From assembly GCA_002104895.1 (NCBI GenBank), contig MCFG01000019.1, positions 1 to 64,000 on the forward strand: 64,000 bases of DNA, given 5' to 3'. This document shows, in pieces, positions 1 through 13,165 of the stretch. This stretch comes from Anaeromyces robustus. Taxonomy: Eukaryota > Neocallimastigomycota > Neocallimastigomycetes > Neocallimastigales > Neocallimastigaceae. A program made the position numbers and the translations under genes. The first letter of the stretch is position 1, and every line of letters starts with the position of its first letter. Below the pieces are notes generated by a model. It saw only the letters and a program-made list of their open reading frames with translations. It did no database searches and was not told the DNA's origin.

Positions 1-1148
1 ATCTATGATGGATTTTAATAATAATATATTATTATATATAATTATTTATATATATTTATATATATATTTTATTTTCATAAATAATTATTATTTATTATTT
101 CATTTTTAAATAATTTTTTAATCATCAATAATGATTAATAATAAATGTGAATTCACATTTATAAATGTAATATATTTATTTAATATTTAATTATTCATTA
201 ATAACTATAGTTTTTCTCATGATAATCAGTAATTTTATCCTTTATTGTTTCATATAGATGATATATAGATGATATATAATAAAAACCTTAATATACACAT
301 ATATTTTATAAAGGTCTATATATCTTTAATTAATTAAAAAAATTTATTGTAATATCATATGTACCGTTAAATTAAATAATAAGACTTAACCTTGAATAAA
401 AAAAAAAATAATTTTAATTAAAAAGTATATAATTAATTATGAAATTAAATTATATATTTATAAATTAAAATGAAAAAAAAAAATATAATAAATAAAATTT
501 AAAACAATTTAATTATGTAAAACTTAAACAATTATTAAATATGAAAAAAAAAATTAATAATTAAAGTTATTGGCAGTTTTGATTTAGAAAACCAAAACTA
601 AAAAAAAAAAAAAAAGAAGTACTAGAACATTTTCTTTAATTAAAAAATTATAAAAAATGACTTAAGAAATATAAAGGAGGCATTTTTATTAGAATAAAAT
701 AATATATAATCCACTTAAAATTAATTAATAAGTTAGAATTATAATTAATTAATTAGTTAATGTAACTTATTATTTTTATTTTTATTTTTTTTTTTTAAAT
801 TTTCCTTTTGTATATTTTTTAAAATATAAAGTGGAGATAATAAATCATTAATTAATTAATTATAATAGAAATTTATAACTTGTTGTCAATATTGTTATTA
901 ATGTAATTTACTAATGAATTATTATTAATGAATAATACATTAAGTAAAAAAAAATAACTAAATAAAAAGTATAATTTAGTAAATCAATACAGATAAATAA
1001 TAATATTAAAAAATTAATGTTTAAAAAATATACCTAATTATTTAATTATTAAATGACTCTTTTATTTTTTTATTATATTTTATTTTATTATTTTATTTTA
1101 TTTTATTTTATTTTATTATTTTATTTTATTATTTTATTTTTATTTTTA

Positions 1149-1179
<31 letters not shown>

Positions 1180-1863
1180 ATTTTTATTTTTTGGCTTGTT
1201 TTTTTCAGTCTGGAAGTTTCTTTAATTTAATTATATTTGGTAAATATTTTTTCATTTACTATTGTTGTTATATTATTTTTATTACATATATAATGATTTA
1301 GTTTAAAAAGGATTAAAATAAAATTAAATAAATGGCTTTCTTCATAATTAATGTTTAATGATATTACATAAATATTTATAATAATAATAAAAAAAACAAT
1401 AAAAAAATTTAATGATATATTTTCTTAATAAATCTTATTTATATTTAATTTAATAGATTTATTTATTTTTATTAAATTATGAGTATGCCACCATTTTATC
1501 AATAAAGGAGTTAATAAATAACCTTATTAATTAATAATTAATATTAAAAAACTGAAATATCCATTTTATTTTTAAAAAAAAATAAAATAGAAAAAGAAAA
1601 AGTATTTAAGTAGGCAAAAATAATCTTTTATTTTAAACCATAAATATATAATTTTGAAAAAAAAATTATATATACGATAATAAAAAAAATTAAAAAGAAA
1701 AAAAAATTAATAAATAAATAAAAAAATAAATAATAAAAATTAATATTAATAATATATAGAATATATTATTAAATTTTAAAAAGTAAAAATAGAATAAAAA
1801 AAAAAAACATATATAATATTCTTTACATTATTTTAATTATTTTTGATTTAAATATAATAAAAA
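1..1863. other. AT-rich intergenic region with TTTTA-type simple repeat
   Basis: No gene was found here. The stretch is nearly all A and T. A run of TTTTA/TTTTTA units at about 1070-1190 gives an 82-residue Phe/Leu/Tyr reading frame that is a repeat artefact, not a protein. The last 60 bases before 1864 are A-rich with an ATATATAATATT stretch near 1810 that could serve the downstream protease gene as a TATA-like element; this is only a guess from position. Confidence 0.6.
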
Positions 1864-3915
1864 ATGATGAAGAATATCTCTTTATTTTTTTTAATAATTG
1901 TAATAATCAATTGTTTTATTGATGTTACTTTAGCTGAAAATAACTACTATGTTATTGAAATTCAAAGAAAAAAATCGGATAAACCATACGATGAAGCAAG
2001 TGAAGAAGTTCAACAAGCTGTTGATGAATTAGTTAATGATAGATTAAATGATATCTATGCCATTATTGAAAAAAATAAGGATTCTTATGTTCTTGATAAT
2101 GGTAAAATAGATGAAAAATTAGAAGAACTTGAATCTGTTGAAATTCAAAAACGTAATGATGAAAGTACTGGAATTAAAAAATTTAAATTTGTTGATAAAA
2201 CCCATAGAGGAAAAAATAAAAGTAAACGTTCTGTTAATCCAGATGAAATTCCTTTAGAATCTGAATTAGTTAATGCTCTTTGTCCTGGTACAAATACCTA
2301 TCTTGTAAGTGCTTATCTTTCTGATGAAGCTCTTGAAGAAGTTAAAAAATTACCAAATGTTAAAAAAGTTGAAGAAGTTATTTATTCTCATTCTTTTGAT
2401 AATGACAATGATACTAATATCAAAAACCTTTCCTCTATTTTAGAAACTACTGTTAGTAAATCAAGTGATAATGAAAGATATTATGATTTTGATGCTATAT
2501 ATGAAGATACCAAATGGAATAATATTAATGTTAATACAAGAATTAATAATCAATATAATTTATATTCTCATTTATCTATGATTTCTCAAGGTCGTTATCG
2601 TAAAAATCAAGTTGGTGAATATGATAATGCTTATTATTATCCAACTGAATCAGGTCAAGGTATTGATATTTATTTCTTAGATGAAGGTTTTATTAATACA
2701 GGTAGAAATATGCATGCTGAAGATTATGATACTTATAACAATCAACGTATTATTAGTTGTGATGCTAAATTTTTAAATGGTAATTATTATGATTATAGAA
2801 AAACAAGTTCTAAAAATAATTGTTCTATTCATAGTGATTCTACAAAACCTGAACATGGTAATATGGTTATGTCTGCTGCTGGAGGAACATTATTTGGTGT
2901 TGCTAAAAAAGCTAATCTTCATATGCTTGCTACAGGTTTTAGTTCACGTGATGAAGTGGTTGCCTTAGATTATATTTTACAAATGGCTAATCCAAATAAA
3001 TCTGTTGTAAACATTTCTCGTGGTGGTGAAGGATATATTGATTATATAGAAAATGCTATTAATAAATTAGTTAATGCTGGTTTTATTGTTATTACTGCTT
3101 CTGGTAATGAAGCTGATATTGGTAATGGATATACTTGTTATCCTAAAAGTAATAAAAGTCGTTTCAAGTATTATGGTGGATATGAAAATTTAATTACTGT
3201 TGGTGCTACCGTTGATACTGATAGTATTCATATGAATGATGCTTATAAAAGAGCTGAATATTCTAACTATGGTCATTGTGTTGATATTCATGCTCCAGGT
3301 CAAGTGGTATATGCATCTACTAATGGTAAAGCCAATTTAAAATCTGGTACATCATGTTCATCTCCAATTGTTTCTGGTGTTGCTGCCTTACTCTTAAGAG
3401 AATATTCACAATACCGTTTTAATAATGAAGTTATGAAAGAAGTTTTAAAAGATCTTTCTCTTAAAGGTGAACTTAATAATGTTCCATCAGATACTCCAAA
3501 TAGATTCCTTAATAATGGTAAACATATCATCTTCTCACCAAATCCAATTGTAAAACCAAAACCAACAACAACTACTACTACTACTACTACCACTACCACC
3601 ACAACTACTACAACTACTACTACCACAACCACTACCACAACTACCACTACAACCACTACAACTACTACTACAACTACTCCAAAGAAAACTACTACCACCA
3701 CCACTACTACTACTACAACCACTCCAGTCACTACTACAACTACTACAACTACTCCAAAGAAGACAACTACAACTACTACTACCACAACTCCAAAGAAGAC
3801 TACTACTACCACTACTACTACTACTACCACTACTACTACTCCAATCACTACTACAACTACTACAACTATTCCAAAGAAGACAACTACAACTACTACTACA
3901 ACTACTCCAAAGAAG

Positions 3916-3947
<32 letters not shown>

Positions 3948-5007
3948 CACCACTACTACTACCACTACAACCACTCCAATCACAACTACAACTACTACCA
4001 CTACTCCAAAGAAGACAACTACAACCACTACTACAACTACTACAACTACTACAACTACTCCAATAAAGACCACTACCACCACTACAACAACTACTCCAAT
4101 AAAGACCACTACCACCACTACAACAACTACTCCAATAAAGACCACTACCACCACTACAACAACTACTCCAATAAAGACCACTACCACCACTACAACAACT
4201 ACTCCAATAAAGACCACTACCACCACTACAACAACTTCAAAGAAAACTACTACCACTACTACAACTAAGAAAAGTACTACTAAATCTACTAAATCTACTA
4301 CAACCAAGAAAAGTACTACTAAATCTACTACAACTAAAAAGAATATTCCAACATCTACTAACAAAAGTGGAAAATGTGGTCCAAAATATGGAGCTTGTCC
4401 AAAGGCTGGTGAATGTTGTAGTAAATATGGTTACTGTGGTAAAGGTAGTGACTATTGTGGTAAAGGTTGTCAAAGTGAATTTGGTGCTTGTGATGGAAAA
4501 AAATCTACTACTAAAACAACTTCAACTAAGAAGAGTACTACTACTAAAAAGACTTCTACTAAGAAGAGTACTACTACTACTAAAAAGACTACAAAGACTA
4601 CAAAGACTACAACTAAAAAGACTACAACTAAAAAGGTTCCAACTTCTACTAACAAAAGTGGAAAATGTGGTCCAAAATATGGAGCTTGTCCAAAGGCAGG
4701 TCAATGTTGTAGTAAATATGGTTATTGTGGTAAAGGTAGTGACTACTGTGGTAAAGGTTGTCAAAGTGAATTTGGTGCTTGTGATACACCAAAAAAATAT
4801 ATTAAAACCACTAAAACATCAACAAAAAAAACAACTACTACTAAAACTAGAAAAAGTGTTCCAACTTCTACGGTAACTGGAAGATGTGGACCAAAGTATG
4901 GTGCATGTGCTAAAGAAGGTTACTGTTGTAGTCAATATGGTTACTGTGGTAAAAGTGATGATTACTGTCGTAATGGCTGTCAACCAAAATATGGTTTATG
5001 TAAATAA
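1864..5007 (+). CDS. Secreted subtilisin-like serine protease (S8) with Thr-rich linker and three CBM18 modules
   Basis: A single-exon gene for 1047 residues. Residues 1-24 form a signal peptide ending near TLAEN. Residues about 27-175 resemble an I9-type inhibitor propeptide with a dibasic KR near 121-122. The S8 catalytic domain (about 255-560) shows D273 (in LDEGF), H331 (EHGN), the oxyanion Asn N415 (ASGNE) and the nucleophile S497 (SGTSCSS), so the triad is complete. From about 568 to 835 runs a Thr linker of almost pure ACN codons broken by PKK, PIK and PIT. Three hevein-type CBM18 modules start at about C838, C935 and C1008 (CGPKYGAC, CCSKYGYCG), separated by Thr/Lys linkers. Such modules bind chitin, so the enzyme probably acts at or on a chitin wall, its own or that of rivals. 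The long reverse-strand Val/Phe frame over the linker is a shadow. Confidence 0.93.
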
Positions 5008-5442
5008 ACCTTATAAAAAAAAACAAAATTTAATTTTTTTTTTTTTTACTTAATAATTTTTTTTATTATTATAAATTATATAAAAAAAAAATAATCAAAA
5101 TTTTATATTTATAAATATTTTTCAAAAAGATTATTTTATATATAAAATGATATAAAAATAATAAAATTCCCAAATATATTATTATATAAATATATATAAA
5201 TTTAATATTATAACAAATATCTAAATTAATATATATTTATATACTATTTTTTATTATATTATAATCATTATTCAATTTATGATTATAATAAATATTAAAA
5301 AAAATTTTTTTTTCTAATACGCATATATCCATTCATAATTTATTATGAAAAGCATAGTAAATAAATAAATAATATATATATAAATAAATAATATATAAAT
5401 AAATAAATAAATAATAATAAATAAACAATAAATAATAAATAA

Positions 5443-5482
<40 letters not shown>

Positions 5483-6160
5483 AAATAATAAATAATAAAT
5501 AAATAATAAACAAATAAATAAATAAAAAATAAATAAATAAATAAATAATAATAAATAAATAAATAAATAATAAATAAATAATTAAATAATAATTAAAAAA
5601 AAAATAAAAAATTAAAACAAAACAAAATAATAATATATATATATTAAAATAATATAATAAAAGATTAATAATAAAAAAATTTATTATAAAAATTATATAA
5701 TTAAATAAATATAATAAAATAAAAGAAATAATAATAATAATATCTAAAAAAAATATTATTAATAAATTAATTAATAAATAAATAAATAAATAAGTATATA
5801 AATAAATATATATATATATAACAAATAAAATAATATGTTACAAAAATAAGATAAAAATATATTTTAAAATTATAATTACTTTATTAATTTATTTATATTA
5901 TATTTTTCAATACTTATTTTTAAATATTTTTTTTTTGTTTTAGAATATTTAAAGTATAAATATACATATTGTAATTATTATATTTTTTTTAAAACAAAAT
6001 TTTTTATATAAAGATTTATTACTACTTAATTTCTATTTATTTTTGAAGTTTATAATCTAAAAAAAAAATTTTTTTTTTACTACTTAATTTCTATTTATTT
6101 TTAAAGTTATATATAATCAAAAAGAGTATTTTTTTTTTTTTAATTTATTTTTTATAATCC
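5008..6160. repeat. Convergent intergenic region with AAAT microsatellite (5361-5580)
   Basis: This lies between the 3' ends of two converging genes. Positions 5361-5580 are a long imperfect AAAT/AATAAAT array; the rest is A/T tracts. A near-repeat of about 35 bases (ACTACTTAATTTCTATTTATTTTT) occurs at about 6022 and 6080, next to the CotH stop codon. No gene was seen. Confidence 0.6.
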
Positions 6161-8044
6161 TTATAACATAAATATTTTTTTAATTATTTTGTGAATAGCA
6201 TAGACAAGTACGAGATTCATCCATACATTTTTGGTATTGGTGAAAGAACCATTAGATTCATCTTTATTATTATTATTATTATTTAAATTTTCTTTAGTAT
6301 CAAAAACTACCCAGTCATCTTCTTTAAGAGGTGATTCAACAGTTTTATCAACCGAATATTTATAATTTTCATCCATATAAACTGGATCACATTCCATATC
6401 ATAATTTTTACAAATATATCTATATTTAGTAAGAATCCAATATTTTAAACCATAAGCTCTACTATTTTGTAAAGTTCTAATGGTAGTAAATTCTGAATTA
6501 GCATCCCAATGTGCCATAGTAAAGTCACCTGATTCTTCATTATTTTTACCTGGAAGTTTACCATTTTTATCTGGAGTTTTATCTTTTTCAACATATGGTT
6601 TAATGAATTTTTTTAATTCATCAATATGTGGGAAAAGAGTAGCTGGATTGAAAACATCGGTAACAAATTTTCTAAGAATATTATCGAAACGAGTAGAATT
6701 ATTATGGATTAAAACATCAACAATATGACGTGGTAAATGAGCCCATTCTTTAAAGGTATAATTTGGATAATCAAGATTATCATTTGCTGTTATTGGATCA
6801 GATACCATACCAGTAATACCTATAGAAATATCTTGACCTATATCACCATCAAAATCATTAATTATAAATTTCCATTTTTTACTATCTTTTGGTCTATATA
6901 AGAAGAAATTATGACCATAAAGAAGTAAATGATCCCATGAACCTACTAAATATTCAAATGCCATTTCAGTTAAAAATAAATCAATATCAAAAATATCTTC
7001 AATATCTTCTGGAGATTTAGCATTATCTAAAGCCGTTAAGAATTGAATAAATTCAGAATGATCCGTAACATTTTCATTTTCATTAAGACATTTTTTACCA
7101 GAAACTTCAGCAGACATATCATTTCCTGTAGATTTACATTCATATAATGTAGTAGTATCTACATCACCATATTCAGTTTCAATCCATGATTTTTTAATAG
7201 CATCTTCTAAATGATAGAAACCAACATATTCACCATTAATATATAATTCAACATAATTAGTTGAAACAGTTGGAAGACCTAAACGATTATGAATATCAGA
7301 ACATAATTTTGTTCTTAAAAAGGTAGCTTCACGAGCATCTGGACGAATTTTAATTTGAGTACGTCCATGTAAATTTTCTCCACCACGAATTTTAATATTA
7401 TAACCGGATTTACCAAACATACGAGATGCTGAACCACCTAATTTAAATTTAATTTTATCAAAACTTTCAATTTCTCTATAATATTTGATATATTAAATAA
7501 ATTTAAATATAATTTTAATATTTAATTTATATAATTAAAAAAAAAATTATATAAAATAAAAATTTTTTTATAATTTTAATAATATTCATACCCATCAAGT
7601 TCGAAAGTCATAGTAGCATTTTTAGTTTCGAAAACTGATTGTTGGAATGGATCATAATCTTTTACTTGGGCAACTTTTTTAAAATCAATAATATCTTTAT
7701 CCTTGTAACCTCTTAAATGATTTAAAGAAACTGTTTCATCAAGTAAATATAAACAATAACCTTTACTAGCTTCATTTTTTAATGCTTTATATTCATCATC
7801 TGGTATTGTAACTCTTATTATTGGAACTTTATCATCAGTTATTTCAAAAAGTTCAGCACGTTTTGTTTTTCCGATAAAGGAACTGGCAGCAAAAACGCTG
7901 TAAACTAGTTATAAAAATATTTTAAAAAAATTTAAGATTAATAATAAAATTTATAAATATATAAAAAAGAATAATATTAATATTGAATATGTAAAATAAT
8001 TTTTATATACCAAATAGTAATATAGTTAAGAATATTTTAATCAT
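6161..8044 (-). CDS. CotH kinase-family protein, no dockerin, hydrophobic C-terminus (3 exons)
   Basis: Exons read on the minus strand are 8044-8011, 7904-7592 and 7475-6161 (introns GTATAT..CTAG and GTATGA..ATAG), giving 553 residues. The start is chosen because ATG at 8044 opens a signal peptide (MIKIFLTILLF, then VYSVFAASS across intron 1). The CotH domain carries GSWDH with D297, the HNFFLY stretch, and a metal-type DFDGD motif at D323/D325. CotH proteins are atypical kinases in Bacillus spore coats; in gut fungi they are abundant secreted proteins, often with dockerins. Here there is no dockerin: the end is an Asn-rich run followed by a hydrophobic, then basic, tail of about 20 residues (WMNLVLVYAI..IIKKIFML). 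The tail could tether it to a membrane, or a dockerin could have been lost. It is divergent from the CotH gene at 10551. Confidence 0.85.
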
Positions 8045-10290
8045 TTTCTATATATATCTTTTTTAAAAATTATTTTTTTGTTATTTAATGGAAAAAAAAA
8101 AAGAAAGAAAAAAAAATCGTTTTATATAGAAAAAAAAAAAATATGTCAATTATTTTAAACTTATTTAAATTTAAAATTTATTACCAAAGTAAGAAATATT
8201 TAATTATATCATATTTCTTACTTTATATTTTTTATTTTTCTTTTTTTACTGGAATAATTATAATTTATAATTAAATTAAGATTATTATAATTTATAATCC
8301 ATTAAAAATCTATATAATAAATTAATTAAAAAAATTTACTTCATATTTAATGTCTAATTAAAAAATATTAATATGGGAAAAATAGTATAAATAAATAAAC
8401 GAATTATAATTTATTATTAAATAAAATTATATAATATTAATTTGATAAAATAATTATCCTCTTCAATAAATAAAAGATTTAAATACATTATAATTAATCA
8501 AACTTTAAATTTTTAATTTTATTTATTTATTTATTTATTTATTTATTAATTTATTAATTTATTAATTTATTTTTATTTATTTATTCATTTATTTATTAAT
8601 TTATTTTTATTTATTTATTTATTAATTTATTTATTTATTTATTTATTTATTTATTTTTTATTTATTAATTTATTTATTTATACACTAACTATTAATTCTT
8701 ATTTTTTTTTATTAACTATCAAATATTTTTTGTACTTCTTTTATAATAAATAGTTATTAAATAATTCTTAAATGTGTAAAACTTTTATTTTTAACTAAAT
8801 TAAAATATTAACATAATAATAATAATAATAATAAGGAATAATAATAATAAACCACAAAACAACTTTCATTTATATATTATATTAGGATAAATATTTAAAT
8901 TGCAAAAAAAAGAACTCTTGTCTTTTTTTTTTTTTTTTTTAATAATATTTACATTTCTGTCAAATAGATATAATGAAATTAAATTATTAAACGTTGTATC
9001 ATCTAAAGAATTTGTATTTGTTAATATTAATGATACAACAAATTAAAATTTAATTTCATTATAATTCAATTTATTATCATTCAAAAAAATATCATACTTT
9101 TAAAAGTATATCAATAATATATTAAATAATATTATATATATAATATATAACATTTATTTTTTTATATTTTTTTATATTATAATATATATAAACATCTTAC
9201 ATTTCAAAAGTTTATTATAATATTCATAAATATTAATATAATACTTTATATATAGAATAATTTAATATATATAATATATAAAAATATAATATATAAAAAT
9301 TTATGAATAAATTTTACATAAGATATTTTTGGGTAAATTGTTACCATAATAATTACCATAATAATTACCATAATAAAATAAAAAAAGTTAAATCATATTA
9401 AATCATATTAAATCATATTAAATCATTAAATCATATTAATTCATATTAATTTAATAATTTATATTCATTTAATTCTTAATTTTTTTATGTTTTGTAATAC
9501 AAAAAAATTCTAATATATATAATATATATAATATTATTGATTATTAATAAATTTGAAAAATTTCATATTTATTAAATATTATAAATATTTAATAAATAAT
9601 AAATATAATTTTTATTAATAAATTATATTTATTAATAAAAATAATAAAAAATTTTATTTATAATATAAATTATAAATTCAATAAGAAATATAAATTTTTT
9701 TTAATTAATTAATTAAATCTATCACGATTTATCAATAGGATTTGATAAACAATATCCTTTTTTTTTTTTTATTTGTTACATCTAATTTTTTACATTTCCT
9801 ATTTAATAATATTTTTAGTTTTATTTAATAATTTATTTAATTAATTTATTAAGAAAAGGTTCCTGAAAGTACTACCATAAAATTTTAATTGTATTATATT
9901 ATGTTATATCATAAATATGTTATAATTATTATTGTGTTTTATATTAATTATTATTGTAATACATTTAATATATAATAATATTGTAATACATTAAATAAAT
10001 ATACAAATTTACTAAATATTTATTAATTAATTTATTTGATATGATAAAAATAATTTAAAGAACGACAAAAAAAATATATAGAGAAAAAAAAAGTATAGCA
10101 TTTAAAAACAACTTTTATATTTTTTCTTATTAAAAAATAATTATTTTTTTTTTTTTTGGAAAAAAATAAAGATAAAAGAAAATATAATATATTATAATCT
10201 TTTAGTCTTTATTAAAAAACATAAAAATATAAGTATAAACATAAATAAAAATAAAAATGGAAATAGAAAATAAAAGTAAAATAAAAAATT

Positions 10291-10322
<32 letters not shown>

Positions 10323-10381
10323 TAAAAAAATAAAAATAAAAATAGAAATAGAAATAGAAATGATAAAAAAAATAAGAATAT

Positions 10382-10412
<31 letters not shown>

Positions 10413-10550
10413 GAAAGAAAAAAATAAAAAATTAATATTAAATAAAAAAAAATAAAAACTTATTATAATTTAAAAAAAAAAAACTTTTTAATATTCCAAA
10501 AGAAAAAAAAAAACTTCTTATTTTAAAATAATAGAATACCAATTAAAAAT
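8045..10550. other. Divergent intergenic region between two CotH genes
   Basis: About 2.5 kb between two CotH start codons, so it should hold both promoters. It contains a TTTA microsatellite at about 8516-8680, a strong inverted repeat at 8969-9064, and short tandem repeats: TTACCATAATAA three times at 9341-9375, and AAATCATATT units at about 9391-9440. No coding signal was seen, and no clear TATA element can be singled out in such AT-rich DNA. Confidence 0.6.
8969..9064. repeat. Inverted repeat / hairpin, arms about 34 bases
   Basis: The left arm runs 8969-9003 (starting TATAATGAAATTAAATT, ending TTGTATCAT) and the right arm 9030-9064 (ATGATACAACAA, ending TTTCATTATA). They are reverse complements apart from a few mismatches and small gaps, with a loop of about 26 bases. 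It could be a small MITE-like element, a cruciform, or a hairpin transcript. No flanking target duplication was established. Confidence 0.6.
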
Positions 10551-13165
10551 ATGTTATATAAATATTTCTTTTTCGTTTTATTGATATGTGGTAATTAATA
10601 AATAAATAAATAAATAAATAAAGAAAATATATTTATTTTTATTATAACTTTTTTTTTTATTTTTATCTACTTTATTATTTTATTGATAAAAACTAAATGC
10701 TTATTATTAATAACTGTTGAAAAATCATTTTTTTTTATTCATATTTCATATTTTTCAATAATTCTTAATTTATATATTTATTAAAAAAAAATAAATAATT
10801 TACATACTAATACTTTTATTGATTTATTTATTTATTTATATATTTGTTGTTATTATTTATTTTAAAGTTTATGGAGTTTTATCTATAAATACATTTATTG
10901 AAAAGGGTCAAAGAGCCCAACTTTTCGAAATAATGGATAATGAAATTCCTAATTTCAAAGTAACTATTTCAAATGATGATTTTGAATTATTAAAGGATAT
11001 AGTTAATTATAAAGAAGAAAAAGATACAAATATTTTTGAATCAATAAAAGGATCACTTAAGAATTATATAAGTATATTGTTAAGTTTTAATTATATAAAA
11101 ACATTCCCTGGTTATGATTTCAATAAAATTTTACCAGAATTAAATATTGATAATGATGGATTTCCCCATTTAGATAATAAAGAAACTTTCGATGGATTTG
11201 ATATTAATCCAGATCATTATAATAAAAATGATAAAGATATAGAATTTAAAATTCTTTCAAGTAATCCTAATTTCAATTTATTAAAAAATTTAAATACTGT
11301 TAGTAATTTAAATAGAGATGAAACTGTTTATATTCAACCTGTATTTTTAGAGATTTTAAAAATATTTAAAAATGTAGATACCGAAAAATATAATGCAAAA
11401 AATATTAAAAGAAACATTCAAAATGATGATAATACTAATAATAATGATAGTAATAATAATGATAATGATGATGATGTTGTTGATAAACAAGAATTTAAAA
11501 CAAAAAATGCAACTTTGGCAGTAGAAATAAATGGGTAATGTTAGAAAAAAATAGTTATAAATATAAACATAAATAACATAAATATTAATTTTCTTTATAA
11601 TTTTACATATATTTATTAATTTATGTATTTTTTTTTTTAATTTTTTTTTTATATATTTTTTTTTTATAATTTTTTATATTATTAGCGAAACAAAAGATTT
11701 TGAAAAAATTACACTAAAATTAGGTGGGGTAACATCACGTAATAATGGAAAACCTCCACTTAACATAAAAATTCGTGGTAATAAAGATTTATATGATCGT
11801 TCTCAATTTAAACTTCGTGCTGATGATGCCGATCCTACCTTTTTAAGAACAAAATTAGTTGCTGATATTCATAATCGTTTAGGAATTCCTTCTATTTCTT
11901 CCAGTTATGTCAATTTATATATTAATAATGAAAATATGGGATTATATGTATTAAATGATGCCTATAAACTTTCATGGATTAAAAGTGTTTATGGTGAAGA
12001 TAATACTACTTCTTTATATAAATGTGATAATCTTGCTCAATTTACTCCAACGGATTCCCATGGTTGTGAAAATGAAAATGAAGATGATTTTAATAATGAT
12101 TATACCGAATTAGATGAATTTTTAAAACTTTTTAGAGAAGCCAAAACAGTTTCCGAACTTGAAAATATTTTTGAAATTGATCATTTCTTAACAGAAATGG
12201 CAATTGATTATTTATTAGGTTCATGGGATCATGTTAATTGTTTATTTAATGAACATAATTTCTATTTATATAAACAACCTAATGGTAAATGGATTTATTT
12301 AACTTATGATTATAATTATGATTTCGGTATGATTTTTGGTAATCCATTTGGTATTCATCCAATCCATCAAACTTTCTATGAATATATTAAAAAACTTAAT
12401 ATTTTTGATAATTTAATATTTAATGATCCTACTCGTTTTGAAAATATTTTAAAACAAGTAGTTGAAAAAGTTTTTAATCCTGCTACTCTTTATCCTCATA
12501 TTGATGAGATAAAACATTTTATTAAACCTAATATTAAATTAGATAAGACACCAAATGCTCAAGGTCAATATCCAGGTAGATTAAATAATAATAGTATGGA
12601 ATTTTATAATTTTGAAGAATGGGATGCTAATAGTGAATTTACTCCTCTTCCTTCTGAATTATTAATTTCTTATGGTTTAAAATATTGGGTTCTTGCCAGA
12701 TATAGATTTGTATGTCAATATTATCATATGGATTGTGATCCTGTTTATATGGATAAAGATTTTAAATATTCTATAAATAAAAATGTAGAATTAGTACTAC
12801 CTGATTTTCTTTCATTAAATATTACTTATTCTCCAGATCTTAATAATGGGGAAACCCAAAAATGTTGGTCAGAATTAATTGGATATAAATGTTGTGCTCC
12901 TAATGTTACTGCAATTTATGCAAGTGATGAATATGGATATTGGGGTTATGACTTTGAAAATAATGAATGGTGTGGTATTACCACTTATACAGAAAAGAAG
13001 GAAAAATCATCCAATGATGATGATGATAATTGTTGGTCACAAAAATATGGTTATCCATGTTGTCAAACTTGTATAGTATATCATAATGATAATGAAGGTT
13101 CATGGGGATATGAATATAACGGTTGGTGTGGTATTCCAACTCATTGTAATGAAAATAATAATTAA
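10551..13165 (+). CDS. CotH kinase-family protein with two C-terminal fungal dockerin (CBM10-like) modules (3 exons)
   Basis: Exons are 10551-10590, 10868-11534 and 11686-13165 (GTAATT..AAAG, GTAATG..TTAG), giving 728 residues. The signal peptide MLYKYFFFVLLIC joins VYGVLS across intron 1, as in the other CotH genes here. An Asn/Asp-rich insert (about residues 200-225) precedes the CotH domain. GSWDH has D417, but the later acidic motif reads D444-Y-N446, where the neighbouring paralogues have D-F-D. Two dockerin-like modules follow: C629 to about 671 (CWSELIGYKCC) and C685-C723 (CWSQKYGYPCC). The first lacks two cysteines present in the equivalent module of the 31482-34289 gene. Fungal dockerins attach enzymes to the gut-fungal cellulosome scaffold, so this protein is probably secreted and complex-bound. 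Whether it is still a kinase is uncertain. Confidence 0.88.

Noticed and set aside
1053-1301. 82-residue Phe/Leu/Tyr frame
   Set aside because: It is a translation of a TTTTA simple repeat with no domain or gene context.
3300-4364. 354-residue minus-strand frame rich in Val
   Set aside because: It is the reverse of the Thr-codon linker of the subtilisin gene; ACN read backwards gives Val codons without stops.
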